Positions 1 to 8,802 of a stretch of 54,993 nt of DNA are shown piece after piece (position 1 is the stretch's first letter; the number at the start of each line of letters is the position of its first letter). A program made the position numbers and the translations under genes. Under the pieces are notes generated by a model, which had not been told where the DNA came from, ran no database searches, and saw only the letters and a list, made by a program, of their open reading frames with translations. Origin of the DNA: Natronorubrum daqingense (lineage in GTDB: Archaea > Halobacteriota > Halobacteria > Halobacteriales > Natrialbaceae); assembly GCF_001971705.1 (NCBI RefSeq), contig NZ_CP019330.1:1-54993 (forward strand), written 5' to 3'.

Positions 1-3
1 CCA

Positions 4-1587
4 ATGTTTAGGAGAGAATTCATCAAAGCAGGCGCAGGAGCAACCGCACTCATCGCAACACCGGCGTTCGTCCCGGTACCGGCGCTCGGCAGCCACGACA
101 CCCTCACCGAGTTCGCACTCTCGGACCCCGAAATCGATCCGTACGGCGCGGATCACAACCCATCGTTCGTCGGCAGCTACGACGACGCTGACGACCGCGA
201 AGCGTTCGAGGCGTGGCTCGAGGATGATACCGATACCGGACGCATCGTCCGCGAGTACGACCATCTCGACCAGACCGCGTTCACGCTGTCGTGGTCCGAA
301 GCTGGCGTCTCACAACTGTGGGGTGGCCTCGAGCATCGATCGGGCGGCCTTGACGACCTGACCTACCTCGAGTTTGCAGACGCGAACGCCATCCTCGACC
401 ATCCAGAGCCGATCGAACCCGACGACCTCGTGAGCGAGTCGGCGTTCTCGCTCGAGACGGGCTGGCTCGAGCGCCAACTGCTCGCACTCGAGCTGGGCCA
501 ACTCGACGCCGAACCCGATATCGACGGCCTCGCCTTCGATGACGACGCACCCGAATCAACGCTCAGAGAGGCACGCCGACTCGTCGGCGCGGGCGATGGC
601 GTCCTCGAAGACACCAACCGCGGTGACGGCGTCACGGTCATCGTGATCGATACCGGTATCGAAGACCGCTCGATCTACGAAGACGAAAACGGCGATCGAC
701 GCATCCAACCGGAATCGACGGACTTCACGAGCGCGGGCGACCCGACGGTCGACGAGAACGGTATCGACACGGTCTCGGATGCCGACGGTCACGGCGATTG
801 GGTCTCGGCGTGCATCCTCGCGGATAACGACGATGACCGATACTCTGGATTCGCGCCCGAAGCCGACCTCGTGACGGCGAAAGCACTCGACGAAGATGGT
901 GGCGCGGTCGCGGATATCGTCGCGGGCGTCGACCTCGCTATCGACGTCGACGCAGACGTGATCTGCATGAGCCTCGGCAGCCCGCAATGGTCCGAAGCAC
1001 TCGCAGACGCGCTCGAGGACGCGTGGGATGCTGGCGCGTTCACGGTCGTCGCCTCTGGCAACGACCGCGTCGGAACGACGTTTACGGCTCATCCCGCCAG
1101 CGCCGAACATGGCCTTCCGGTCAACGCGACGAACGTCCCCGAAAGCGGCGACCGGGACGACACCCAAATCGCGAACTTCGGGAACGTTGGCCCGCATCCG
1201 GGTACGCAGGACTTCTCGAGTGGTGCCTCAGAAGGCGCGGGGCCGGAACTCGCAGCGCCGGGGATGCAGATCGAGATCGACCCCGTCGGGACGCTCACCG
1301 GAACGAGCATGGCCGCGCCGATGGTCGCCGGCGCGGCGGCGGTCCTCGCAGGCGAGGGGCACGATAACGAGGCCATCCACGACCGGCTACTCGAGTCGGC
1401 CTACCCCGTCGAACACTTCGGCGTCACGGAGTCCGAGTACGGCTTGCTCGATCTCGAGGCCGCACTCGAGGGCCGTGAACACGATGACGACCAGGCCGAC
1501 GTGCGCTCGGACAGTGCGCGCACGCGGGATGACTTCAACGAAGCGCTGTCGGTGAGTCGCGGGCGACTAATTTTGAGGCTGTTCTAA
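4..1587 (+). CDS. Tat-exported subtilisin-like serine protease (S8)
   Basis: This is a 527-residue secreted subtilase that should cleave peptides outside the cell. The N-terminus has a twin-arginine signal (RREFIK followed by a hydrophobic run to about residue 30). A propeptide-like region of about 170 residues follows. The catalytic set is visible: Asp216 in VIDTGIED, His263 in DGHGDWVSA, oxyanion Asn353 in ASGN and Ser435 in GTSMAAPMVAG. The His motif is a variant of the usual HGTHVAG. The start lies at the window edge, but the Tat signal makes ATG 4 convincing. The next gene starts 4 bases after the stop. A maturation role for nearby exported proteins is inference. Confidence 0.93.
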   Translation: MFRREFIKAGAGATALIATPAFVPVPALGSHDTLTEFALSDPEIDPYGADHNPSFVGSYDDADDREAFEAWLEDDTDTGRIVREYDHLDQTAFTLSWSEAGVSQLWGGLEHRSGGLDDLTYLEFADANAILDHPEPIEPDDLVSESAFSLETGWLERQLLALELGQLDAEPDIDGLAFDDDAPESTLREARRLVGAGDGVLEDTNRGDGVTVIVIDTGIEDRSIYEDENGDRRIQPESTDFTSAGDPTVDENGIDTVSDADGHGDWVSACILADNDDDRYSGFAPEADLVTAKALDEDGGAVADIVAGVDLAIDVDADVICMSLGSPQWSEALADALEDAWDAGAFTVVASGNDRVGTTFTAHPASAEHGLPVNATNVPESGDRDDTQIANFGNVGPHPGTQDFSSGASEGAGPELAAPGMQIEIDPVGTLTGTSMAAPMVAGAAAVLAGEGHDNEAIHDRLLESAYPVEHFGVTESEYGLLDLEAALEGREHDDDQADVRSDSARTRDDFNEALSVSRGRLILRLF

Positions 1588-1591
1588 GACC

Positions 1592-2458
1592 ATGGCTGGC
1601 TCAGTGACGCGTCGAGAGTACCTCCAGAGCACCGGGAGTGTCGCGTTTCTCGGCTGGGGGGCGTTCGATTCGGCGGATGACGCACTCGAGGACGAACCCG
1701 AACTCGAGTACGACGGCGACGCACCGGTCTTCCCCGACCATATTACGGAGACGCGAGACGATACAGACGAACTCGAGGAGTACGCGCCGAAACTCGTGAC
1801 GACGCCCGAAGCGCGCTCGGAAATGCGTGGCATGTACGGCTGGATCGCCGAAAGCGAGGAGTTCGACGTGACGGCGTACTACTACTGGACGCGCTACAAT
1901 ACCCAACGCAGTTCGCTGGCCTACGTCGGTCTCGATGTCGATGCGATTCGAGTGCCGTTCACTGACCGCGAACTGTTCGGCTTCGATTCGCACTACCTGG
2001 ACCACGAGCCCTATATCTCATTTGTGAACGACGACGGCACCGTCGAGCAAGCGGTCGCGACGGCAGGCCATCACTACGCGATGGAGCTCGATTCAGACTG
2101 GGGCAGTTTCACCGAAGACCGTGTGAGCGGGCGCGAGACGCACGCCAATCTGGCCGTCATCCGCCCGTGGAATCACTTCATGGATGCGCCGCGTGGCGAA
2201 CACGGCGATTTCGTGTTCAACTACGCGAGTTTCGGTAGCTGGCTCAACGAGTACGAGACGTGGTATCGAAACAATCGCTACGAGCGCACCGCCGATATCG
2301 CGGTCATGGACCCCTTCAGGTTCTACGATGACGGCGAGCAGGCCTACCGGGACCACTGGTGGGAGGCCGACGAGTTAGACGCACGCGTCGTGCGCGATAT
2401 CCGACTCCGGCGGATCACCGACCGCGACCAACTCCGGATCGAGGATTGGGACAGATGA
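1592..2458 (+). CDS. Tat-exported protein of unknown function
   Basis: This is a 288-residue protein with a Tat-type signal (TRREYLQSTG plus a short hydrophobic stretch). The mature part is rich in Asp, Glu, Tyr and Trp, with no domain I recognise. It follows the subtilase by 4 bases and is presumably co-transcribed. It probably works outside the membrane as a folded Tat substrate. No catalytic motif is evident. Confidence 0.8.
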   Translation: MAGSVTRREYLQSTGSVAFLGWGAFDSADDALEDEPELEYDGDAPVFPDHITETRDDTDELEEYAPKLVTTPEARSEMRGMYGWIAESEEFDVTAYYYWTRYNTQRSSLAYVGLDVDAIRVPFTDRELFGFDSHYLDHEPYISFVNDDGTVEQAVATAGHHYAMELDSDWGSFTEDRVSGRETHANLAVIRPWNHFMDAPRGEHGDFVFNYASFGSWLNEYETWYRNNRYERTADIAVMDPFRFYDDGEQAYRDHWWEADELDARVVRDIRLRRITDRDQLRIEDWDR

Positions 2459-2550
2459 CTGAGAACGCAAAACCACCGCCAGACCCACCGCCCGATCGAC
2501 CGCGCACAGCTACCGAACACTTAGCGATACAGACACACCATGCCACTTGA
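2455..2550 (+). CDS. possible 31-residue proline-rich peptide
   Basis: A 31-codon reading frame starts with an ATGA overlap on the stop of the upstream gene and ends 11 bases inside the next gene. It begins MTENAKPPPDPPPD. The overlap style matches genuine small genes elsewhere in this window, but the length gives no coding statistics. It may instead be a spurious frame in a short spacer. Confidence 0.3.
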   Translation: MTENAKPPPDPPPDRPRTATEHLAIQTHHAT

Positions 2551-3511
2551 AATCATACCGAATAGACAACTCAAAATCGACACACCCGACGGCGGAAGCG
2601 TCGTCTGGGGGGATGTCGACGGAGAGACGAGCATCCCTGGAACGTTCGGGCGAACGTCTTCGGGCGTGTTGCTCGGCCCACTCGAGATCGCCGTTCCAGA
2701 CGGCGAAACGCTCTGGATCGACGACCTCAGTTTCGAGGCCGAATACGACGGCGGCTGGTTTTCGCTAGGCCTCGTCGCCCCACTGGCGGCAGCCCCAATG
2801 GCTGACCGCGACGAGACTGAATCGAACCCGGTCAACCGACGCCACATTCTCACGCTACTGGCGGCAACCGTCGCTGCCGGTATGTTGTCGGTCAATGCGA
2901 GTGCTGACGAAGACGAAGACGAAGACGACGATGGTACAGTCGCCCTGTCGGTAGCCCGTCTCGAGATTGGCGATTCCGACCAACCGTTTTCGATTCGGAT
3001 CATCGACATCGTAGACGAAGTCTTGCCACCGACGACCGATGTCCTGGTTGATCAGGACGGTCGGCGGACCGGATCGGTCGGTGACAGCGACGAACGTGTT
3101 ACGATCGGTTCGGATGCCGAGACCGTTCGAATCTATCTCGAGGATAGCATCGGGCGGATATCGAAACTACTCGCGTGGGCACAGTCACACTTGCCCGGTG
3201 ACTCGAGTCTGACGTTCGAGCGCGAGTTGCCCGACGATGCCGATAGCTACGACGATGGCACAACAGTCGATCTGACCGATAACCCAGTACTCGTCAACTC
3301 AGTTGATGAGTCTGGCTACGATCGAACGACCCTCGAGATCGGCGAGACACAGATACCGAACGTCAGCGATGCGGACGCTGAAAGTACCACTGCTGGGGAG
3401 TGGGCACTCGAGGATGACACACTCGTCTATGGGGTTGGCGAGGACGCACCATCGGAGTCAGTGTGGACGCTCCGAACGCAACTCAGTTTCACACAAGCAC
3501 TCACAACATAA
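2540..3511 (+). CDS. protein with internal Tat-like signal, unknown function
   Basis: The frame runs 323 residues from ATG 2540. A Tat-like motif (NRRHILTLLAAT, then a hydrophobic run ending near NASA) sits about 100 residues in, preceded by an in-frame ATG at 2798. If 2798 is the true start, the product is an ordinary 237-residue Tat substrate. If 2540 is used, an 86-residue beta-rich segment precedes the signal, which would be unusual. After the signal come a DEDEDEDDD acidic stretch and a region with no recognised domain. Confidence 0.75.
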   Translation: MPLEIIPNRQLKIDTPDGGSVVWGDVDGETSIPGTFGRTSSGVLLGPLEIAVPDGETLWIDDLSFEAEYDGGWFSLGLVAPLAAAPMADRDETESNPVNRRHILTLLAATVAAGMLSVNASADEDEDEDDDGTVALSVARLEIGDSDQPFSIRIIDIVDEVLPPTTDVLVDQDGRRTGSVGDSDERVTIGSDAETVRIYLEDSIGRISKLLAWAQSHLPGDSSLTFERELPDDADSYDDGTTVDLTDNPVLVNSVDESGYDRTTLEIGETQIPNVSDADAESTTAGEWALEDDTLVYGVGEDAPSESVWTLRTQLSFTQALTT

Positions 3512-3513
3512 TC

Positions 3514-3759
3514 ATGACAGACGACACACTCGACCTAACGGTACTGGATGATGAGGGGGAAGAAGTTGACGATGCGGAAGTGACGGTGAATGGAGAAGAA
3601 GTCGGTGGGTCCGGAAGCGGTGGTCCACTCACTGAAAATGACGATGACGAACTCGAGCCAGAGGATGGACAGCCGATTCGGGCCTCGGGCGGATTGTACA
3701 TCCCCGAACTCGAGGAAGACCCAGATGACGGCAATCTATGGATACGGGGCGATCTGTAA
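3514..3759 (+). CDS. small acidic beta-rich protein
   Basis: This 81-residue protein starts at ATG 3514, just after the upstream stop; an upstream in-frame ATG at 3463 is inside the previous gene and is less likely. It opens with a segment reading like an Ig/carboxypeptidase-regulatory strand pattern (LTVLDDEGEEVDDAEVTV), then a Gly/Ser linker and an acidic tail. There is no signal peptide. Its stop shares one base with the next start (TAATG), so it is probably translationally coupled to the WD40 gene. Confidence 0.65.
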   Translation: MTDDTLDLTVLDDEGEEVDDAEVTVNGEEVGGSGSGGPLTENDDDELEPEDGQPIRASGGLYIPELEEDPDDGNLWIRGDL

Positions 3760-4880
3760 TGTCTGATTGGGAACTGCTTGAGTCCTTGGGCGAGTCGTCC
3801 GGTGACATCAATTCAGTCACGTTCTCCCCAGATGGTGAGTGGATCGCTTATACTGGGTCTGACAACGATGTCTACATCCACTCGATTGAGGACCTAGAAC
3901 ATGAAGAGACACTTAGAGAATCAGGTGGAACTGTCCATTCTGTCACGTTTTCCCCAGATGGTGAGTGGATCGCATACGGTGGGTCCAGAGACAATGTGTA
4001 TATCCATTCGACTGAGGACTGGGAATATGAAGAAACACTTACGGAAGCGAGTAATTCTGTCGAGTCCATATCCTTCTCACCAGATGGCGAGTGGATCGCT
4101 TACAGTGGTTCCAGTGGAGATGTAGACATTCATTCGACCGAGGATTGGGAATATGAAGAGACATTAACGGAGGATACTACCACTGTCAGCTCAGTCACAT
4201 TCTCACCAGATAGTGGGTGGATCGCCCATGGAGATTCTGATGATGAAGTCCACATCCATTCGACTGGGGACTGGGAACATGAAGAGACACTCACTGAAGC
4301 GAGCGGTAACATCCAGTCAGTCACTTTCTCACCAGAAGGAGAGTGGATTGCTTACGGGGGGTGGGTTTTTGACGGCGAAGTCTACATCCATTCGACTGAG
4401 GATTGGGCACATGAAGAGACACTCTCGGAAGCGAGTAACAGTATCGAATCTATTGCATTCTCCTCTGGTGATGAGTGGGTTGCTTATAACAGTGGTGACG
4501 AAGAAATACATATTCATTCGACAGAAGATTGGGAGTATGAGGCTACATTAACAGAATCAGGTGAAGATATTAACTCGGTTGAGTTCTCATCAGACGGGTA
4601 CCTAATTGCTTACGGCGGGGACGACGCGGAGGCACACATCCATACGACGCCTGAATTTGACGGCGACCCATACCCAATAGCTACTGCCAGTTACGAAACA
4701 AGTTATGGAACCACGTATGATATTCCACTCTACGACCCAGACGATATAGATGATTCATGGCTTCGCTTCCGCGTAGACGGTACTGTCTCGGTTGCAAAAC
4801 TCATCGATCCTGACAACGAACCACTTCGGGCCAGACAAGGTGCTGGCGAAGAAGTTCAGGGCGTTGAAACCGACACTTAA
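3759..4880 (+). CDS. seven-repeat WD40 beta-propeller protein
   Basis: This 373-residue protein carries seven tandem repeats of about 42 residues, each built on SVTFSPDGEWIAY, a turn, VYIHS, and EDWEYEETL. Seven repeats fit a closed seven-bladed WD40 propeller, a protein-interaction scaffold. There is no signal peptide or membrane segment, so it is probably cytosolic. A tail of about 80 residues after the last blade resembles a beta-sandwich. Start 3759 overlaps the upstream stop by one base; an upstream in-frame ATG at 3738 lies inside the previous gene. Base composition is visibly more AT-rich than in the flanks. Partner and function are unknown. Confidence 0.88.
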   Translation: MSDWELLESLGESSGDINSVTFSPDGEWIAYTGSDNDVYIHSIEDLEHEETLRESGGTVHSVTFSPDGEWIAYGGSRDNVYIHSTEDWEYEETLTEASNSVESISFSPDGEWIAYSGSSGDVDIHSTEDWEYEETLTEDTTTVSSVTFSPDSGWIAHGDSDDEVHIHSTGDWEHEETLTEASGNIQSVTFSPEGEWIAYGGWVFDGEVYIHSTEDWAHEETLSEASNSIESIAFSSGDEWVAYNSGDEEIHIHSTEDWEYEATLTESGEDINSVEFSSDGYLIAYGGDDAEAHIHTTPEFDGDPYPIATASYETSYGTTYDIPLYDPDDIDDSWLRFRVDGTVSVAKLIDPDNEPLRARQGAGEEVQGVETDT

Positions 4881-4898
4881 TCTAAAACGTATGATAAA

Positions 4899-5918
4899 AT
4901 GAAGGGGACTATTGATACCCAGAAAGTATGCAGAAGAACAGCTATGGCATCAATCGCGGGTTTTTTCGCGTCTATAGCCGGAAGTACGTTGTTCTCCTCA
5001 ACCGTGGGTGCAACAGACGATGGCCCTATTGAATTAGAAGTAGGTGCAACAATTCCTGATGGGTCCAATATCACACTCACCACCATCGACAAATCAGATG
5101 ATGAGGTGTCAAGCACGATCGACCTCAAGAATGGTGAACACACGTACGAAGTAGATGGCCTTGACCACTCGGACGAACCCGAGTATTACTGGCGTGCAGA
5201 GTATGAGACGGAAGGTGATAAGACACCATCACTTGAGCGCGTAGAGCTGATCACGCCAGACGACAGCGGACTCTTCTCGATACTCGATTTCGATTTTGAC
5301 TTCAGCTTTGACTTCGACTTTTGGCCGTTCAACGAAGCCGAGGGCGAAGTGCCACTTCTCTCCGGGTTTCGGCGCGGAACGAGCGGAGATGGCGATTCAG
5401 ATACCGTAAGATTCAGACAACGCGGTCATGTGGAATCATCGGCTAAAGAAAGCGGCGTCTGGAGTGAGTCTGAATTCGAAGAAGCTACGAAACGGGGCGT
5501 GGAGCTATCGGGCGGACGTCTGTCATTGATCGAGCTGGAACAGGGACGACCGACTGGGAAAACAGAGGTTAGCAGCCCCGAAGAGGCGCTCTCTCTCGAC
5601 ATCGAAGAACAGGAACAAGGGGATGCATCAAACCTCCATTTCGAATTCTCTGGGACCGATTCCACTGTTGACTCACACCCCGATCTTGATAGCGATATTG
5701 CTGGAATTGCGACCTACGATGGCGACCCTGTTTCAGACGCAAAATTCTACGTTGTGAACACAACAGAAGATACGTACGAAGAAACAGCATACAGCAATTC
5801 TGACGGTGAATTCTATATTGATGTTTCCGACTCAGATGCAGAATACGCCGTTTTTGGCGAAGTAGAAATCGACGGTGAAACGCAGACCAGCATGGCACAG
5901 GCGTCAGTGCTGATCTGA
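4899..5918 (+). CDS. exported protein with C-terminal carboxypeptidase-regulatory-like domain
   Basis: This 339-residue protein has a probable Tat signal (CRRTAMA followed by a hydrophobic run to VGATDD). Around residues 128-140 there is a low-complexity stretch of alternating Asp and Phe. The last 75 residues (IAGIATYDGDPVSDAKFYV to the end) look like a carboxypeptidase-regulatory/Ig-like beta-sandwich. The same fold pattern closes the downstream subtilase, so the two neighbours may share an attachment or partner domain. The gene is in the AT-richer 3.5-7.5 kb island. Confidence 0.75.
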   Translation: MKGTIDTQKVCRRTAMASIAGFFASIAGSTLFSSTVGATDDGPIELEVGATIPDGSNITLTTIDKSDDEVSSTIDLKNGEHTYEVDGLDHSDEPEYYWRAEYETEGDKTPSLERVELITPDDSGLFSILDFDFDFSFDFDFWPFNEAEGEVPLLSGFRRGTSGDGDSDTVRFRQRGHVESSAKESGVWSESEFEEATKRGVELSGGRLSLIELEQGRPTGKTEVSSPEEALSLDIEEQEQGDASNLHFEFSGTDSTVDSHPDLDSDIAGIATYDGDPVSDAKFYVVNTTEDTYEETAYSNSDGEFYIDVSDSDAEYAVFGEVEIDGETQTSMAQASVLI

Positions 5919-5948
5919 GATAACGATCTCATAAACTGAGCAATCATC

Positions 5949-7511
5949 ATGGTGAGCTACAGCCCAACCCTATTGGAAGAGCACGGCGAGAAACGAGCGA
6001 TAATTAACTTCGACCGGCCGGATGAGTACTACGGTCCGTGTGAGACGAGATCTGAGAAAATTGCCGAGTTGAAAGAGTGTTGTAACTCTACTCATGCCCC
6101 ACTCAAGGACTTTATCTCGAGCACTGCCGGTATCGAACTTCTGAGCGATCACTGGGCCGGATCAACTGCAACAGTACGGATCGACTTTAACACGTTCGAT
6201 GTAGACGATCTCGAGGACGTTGATTACGTCAAGAGTGTTGTGGTCGACGATGGAACACTCAAAATCAATTCCGACGATGGTGCTGATACTTATCTCCCAG
6301 GAGACGTTGATTGGTCGCTTGAACAAACGCAAGTCCATGAGTTTTGGACTGAATATGGGGCCCGTGGTGAAAATGTGAAGGTAGCAGTGACTGATACGGG
6401 AATCGATCCCGACCACGAAGCACTTGAGTTGTATACTGATGATCCTGATGATGAGACGTACCCTGGCGGATGGGCCGAATTCGACCTTGACGGAAATGAA
6501 ATCGAAGACAGCGAACCGTGGTACGATTTTTGGCACGGAATCGAAGTCTCGGGTCCAATAAAGGGAAAACCTCCAGAATCAGCGGACGAGGAGTACATGG
6601 GAGTCGCCCCTGAGTGCGATTTGATGATGGTGAAGATGAACGACCCCGATGAAACTGACACGACGACCCATTCGGCTATGATTGCGGCACTCGAGTGGTG
6701 CCTCGAAAATGGCGCAGATATCATAAATAGCAGCTGGGGGAATTACGCAAGACAATCCCCACCGTATGAATTAGACCTCTATTATGACATTTTCCAAGAC
6801 GCATTGGATATGAACTGCATCTCGGTTGGGTCCTCCGGGAACACGGACGAAGGGGGTGAAATAGGGCCGGCACCTGGGTCATACTACAATGCCATCAGCG
6901 TAGGCGGAGTCGAAGAGTCGGGCGAGATGTACGGCAGTTCTACGGGCCGAACAATTGAAGAATCCGATTGGGATGAATACCCTGATGAATGGCCAGATGA
7001 GTATATCATACCAGATATTACGGCCGGGGGTCGAAACGTCCCGACCACAACGGAAGACGATGAATATGGAACGGCATCCGGAACATCGTTCGCCGCCCCG
7101 ATCGTCACTGGCCACATCGCACTGCTCTTGTCCTACTCACGCACGCAAACAGAGTCGGATGCAGATATCAATGACATCATTTCCGCACTGAAAGGAACGG
7201 CGTGGAAGCCCGATGACTGGAGTGATGATGACTTTGAGGACGGATCCGAAGAAGCAGGCGAACACGACACTCGATATGGTTGTGGCATTGCCAAAGTGTT
7301 GGATGCGCAGGAAAAACTCCGAGATATGAGGTCTATCACGGGAGAGGTTATATTCAATTCAATACCGACTAACGATGCGAAAGTATATGTAATCGATCGC
7401 AACTCGAATGATCTTGCTGGCGTTTTGGAGCCTTCAGAGGGCGAATTCAGGTACGAGGGTGGCTCCAGCGACGACTCCTACCACATCGGCGTGGTGGCTG
7501 ACGATGATTAA
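5949..7511 (+). CDS. subtilisin-like serine protease without signal peptide
   Basis: This 520-residue S8 protease has Asp149 in VTDTGID, His196 in FWHGIEVSG, Asn298 in GSSGN and Ser380 in SGTSFAAPIVTG. The first 110 residues resemble an inhibitor-I9 propeptide, but no Sec or Tat signal precedes it and no better start is visible upstream. It may act in the cytosol or reach the outside with a Tat-exported neighbour. The last 60 residues (ITGEVIFNS onward) match the C-terminal domain of the gene before it. The His motif is atypical (usually HGTHVAG). Confidence 0.88.
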   Translation: MVSYSPTLLEEHGEKRAIINFDRPDEYYGPCETRSEKIAELKECCNSTHAPLKDFISSTAGIELLSDHWAGSTATVRIDFNTFDVDDLEDVDYVKSVVVDDGTLKINSDDGADTYLPGDVDWSLEQTQVHEFWTEYGARGENVKVAVTDTGIDPDHEALELYTDDPDDETYPGGWAEFDLDGNEIEDSEPWYDFWHGIEVSGPIKGKPPESADEEYMGVAPECDLMMVKMNDPDETDTTTHSAMIAALEWCLENGADIINSSWGNYARQSPPYELDLYYDIFQDALDMNCISVGSSGNTDEGGEIGPAPGSYYNAISVGGVEESGEMYGSSTGRTIEESDWDEYPDEWPDEYIIPDITAGGRNVPTTTEDDEYGTASGTSFAAPIVTGHIALLLSYSRTQTESDADINDIISALKGTAWKPDDWSDDDFEDGSEEAGEHDTRYGCGIAKVLDAQEKLRDMRSITGEVIFNSIPTNDAKVYVIDRNSNDLAGVLEPSEGEFRYEGGSSDDSYHIGVVADDD

Positions 7512-7661
7512 CTCACAACCAACACTCGAAATGTCACCCATGACCCACACCAAAAACACAATGAGCCGCTGGACTGCCGGAGGCGTCCCGCCACCCTACG
7601 GCTAACAGCCCGCCCAAACAGCACCGCCCACCAACCAACCCTTCCTTCAACCAACACTACA

Positions 7662-8693
7662 ATGAAATTCCAACGCTTCGCAGCGACAGCGATGGCTGCA
7701 CTCATGATCCTCTCGGTTATGGGCGCAGCGTTCGCAGGCACCGCAGCAGCAGACGAACATCACATCGAACTCGAGCTCGACGACGAAGACATCATCGACG
7801 AGTTCGAGGCCGACAGCGACCAGGAGATCGAGGCGACGATCGACGCCGACGGCGCTGACTTCGGCGAGGATGACACCGACACGCTCACCCTCAACGTGAC
7901 CGACGATGACGACCGCGAACACTTCGAACTCGAGGCGTCAGTCGACGACGGTGACGAAGACCACACGGTCGAATTCGACGCGTCGGACCTCGCAACGGTC
8001 CCGATCGACGCTGAGGACACGACCGACGTGACTGTCCACGTCACTGGCGAAGACGCCGACGGCGAGACGACGGACACCAGCGAGGAGGCTGACGTCGAGC
8101 TCGAGAGCACCAACGAGTACGCTTCGATGTACGTCGACGACGATGACGCTGAGACCGAGACCGACGAAGCCGGTATCGGCACGTCGACGCTCGATATGGT
8201 CTCCTTCGGCACGCTTGCCGACTCGGACGACACGGACATCTACACGCTCGAGGACGAGGTCGGCGTTGATGGCGACAACACGACGATCGCCGCTCACGAT
8301 GGCACCGGCGCGGACGCGTTCGACGACGCCGTCGATACGGACGACCTCTCGAGTGGCGACCTGATCACGGACGCCAACGCAGCCGTTGATGGAGACGCCG
8401 TGATGATGTTCTACGACGACGCAGACGACGATATCGTCGACGACAACGACACCTACGTCGTGATGGAGGACTACGACGAGTTCAGCGTTGAACTCGGTGA
8501 CGACCACGAGGACGCCGAGGACGTTGACGTGACGCTCGAGTCCCAGAGCTACGTCGACGCTGGCGTCAGCGCTGACGAGATGGGCGCGCTCTACCTCGAG
8601 CAGGCTGACTTCGGACTCTTCGACGCAACGTCTGAGTTCGGCGTGCTTGACGCGTTCAGCGGCTTCAGCGCGATGGAACTTCTCGGCCTCTAA
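7662..8693 (+). CDS. Sec-exported highly acidic protein
   Basis: This 343-residue protein has a classical Sec signal (FQRFAATAMAALMILSVMG, cleavage near TAAA-DE). The mature chain is extremely rich in Asp and Glu and has beta-strand-like periodicity typical of haloarchaeal surface proteins. No C-terminal anchor or PGF-type sorting motif is seen, so it may be released or held by partners. The family was not recognised. A structural envelope role is inference. Confidence 0.8.
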   Translation: MKFQRFAATAMAALMILSVMGAAFAGTAAADEHHIELELDDEDIIDEFEADSDQEIEATIDADGADFGEDDTDTLTLNVTDDDDREHFELEASVDDGDEDHTVEFDASDLATVPIDAEDTTDVTVHVTGEDADGETTDTSEEADVELESTNEYASMYVDDDDAETETDEAGIGTSTLDMVSFGTLADSDDTDIYTLEDEVGVDGDNTTIAAHDGTGADAFDDAVDTDDLSSGDLITDANAAVDGDAVMMFYDDADDDIVDDNDTYVVMEDYDEFSVELGDDHEDAEDVDVTLESQSYVDAGVSADEMGALYLEQADFGLFDATSEFGVLDAFSGFSAMELLGL

Positions 8694-8720
8694 CGCCGAC
8701 CTACTAACTCCCACAATTTT

Positions 8721-8793
8721 GTCCGCGAGACCGTGGCTTGGCACTGGCAGATCCCCTTCCGTCAGTCTCTGGGTTCGACTCCCAGCGCGGGCG
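8721..8793 (+). ncRNA. tRNA-like structure (degenerate or unusual tRNA)
   Basis: The segment is exactly 73 bases. The first seven (GTCCGCG, 8721-8727) pair with 8786-8792 (CGCGGGC) with a single G-U. A perfect T-arm follows canonical numbering: stem CTGGG 8769-8773, loop TTCGACT, stem CCCAG 8781-8785. Between them I cannot fold a normal D-arm or a 5-bp/7-nt anticodon arm; a six-pair helix is possible instead (8743-8748 with 8761-8766). There is no encoded CCA. It could be a decayed tRNA gene, a tRNA mimic, or a remnant of integration into a tRNA gene. Confidence 0.5.
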
Positions 8794-8802
8794 CTTACGA
8801 CC

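Noticed and set aside
556-1197. Long open frames on the opposite strand of the first subtilase
   Set aside because: They lie entirely inside a gene with clear catalytic motifs and encode Arg-rich products typical of shadow frames in GC-rich DNA.
7531-7605. 24-residue frame after the second subtilase
   Set aside because: Too short, no overlap with a neighbour and no ribosome site.
8647-8802. Upstream extension of the 8803 gene
   Set aside because: It would run through the tRNA-like element and the end of the previous gene; ATG 8803 is a better start.
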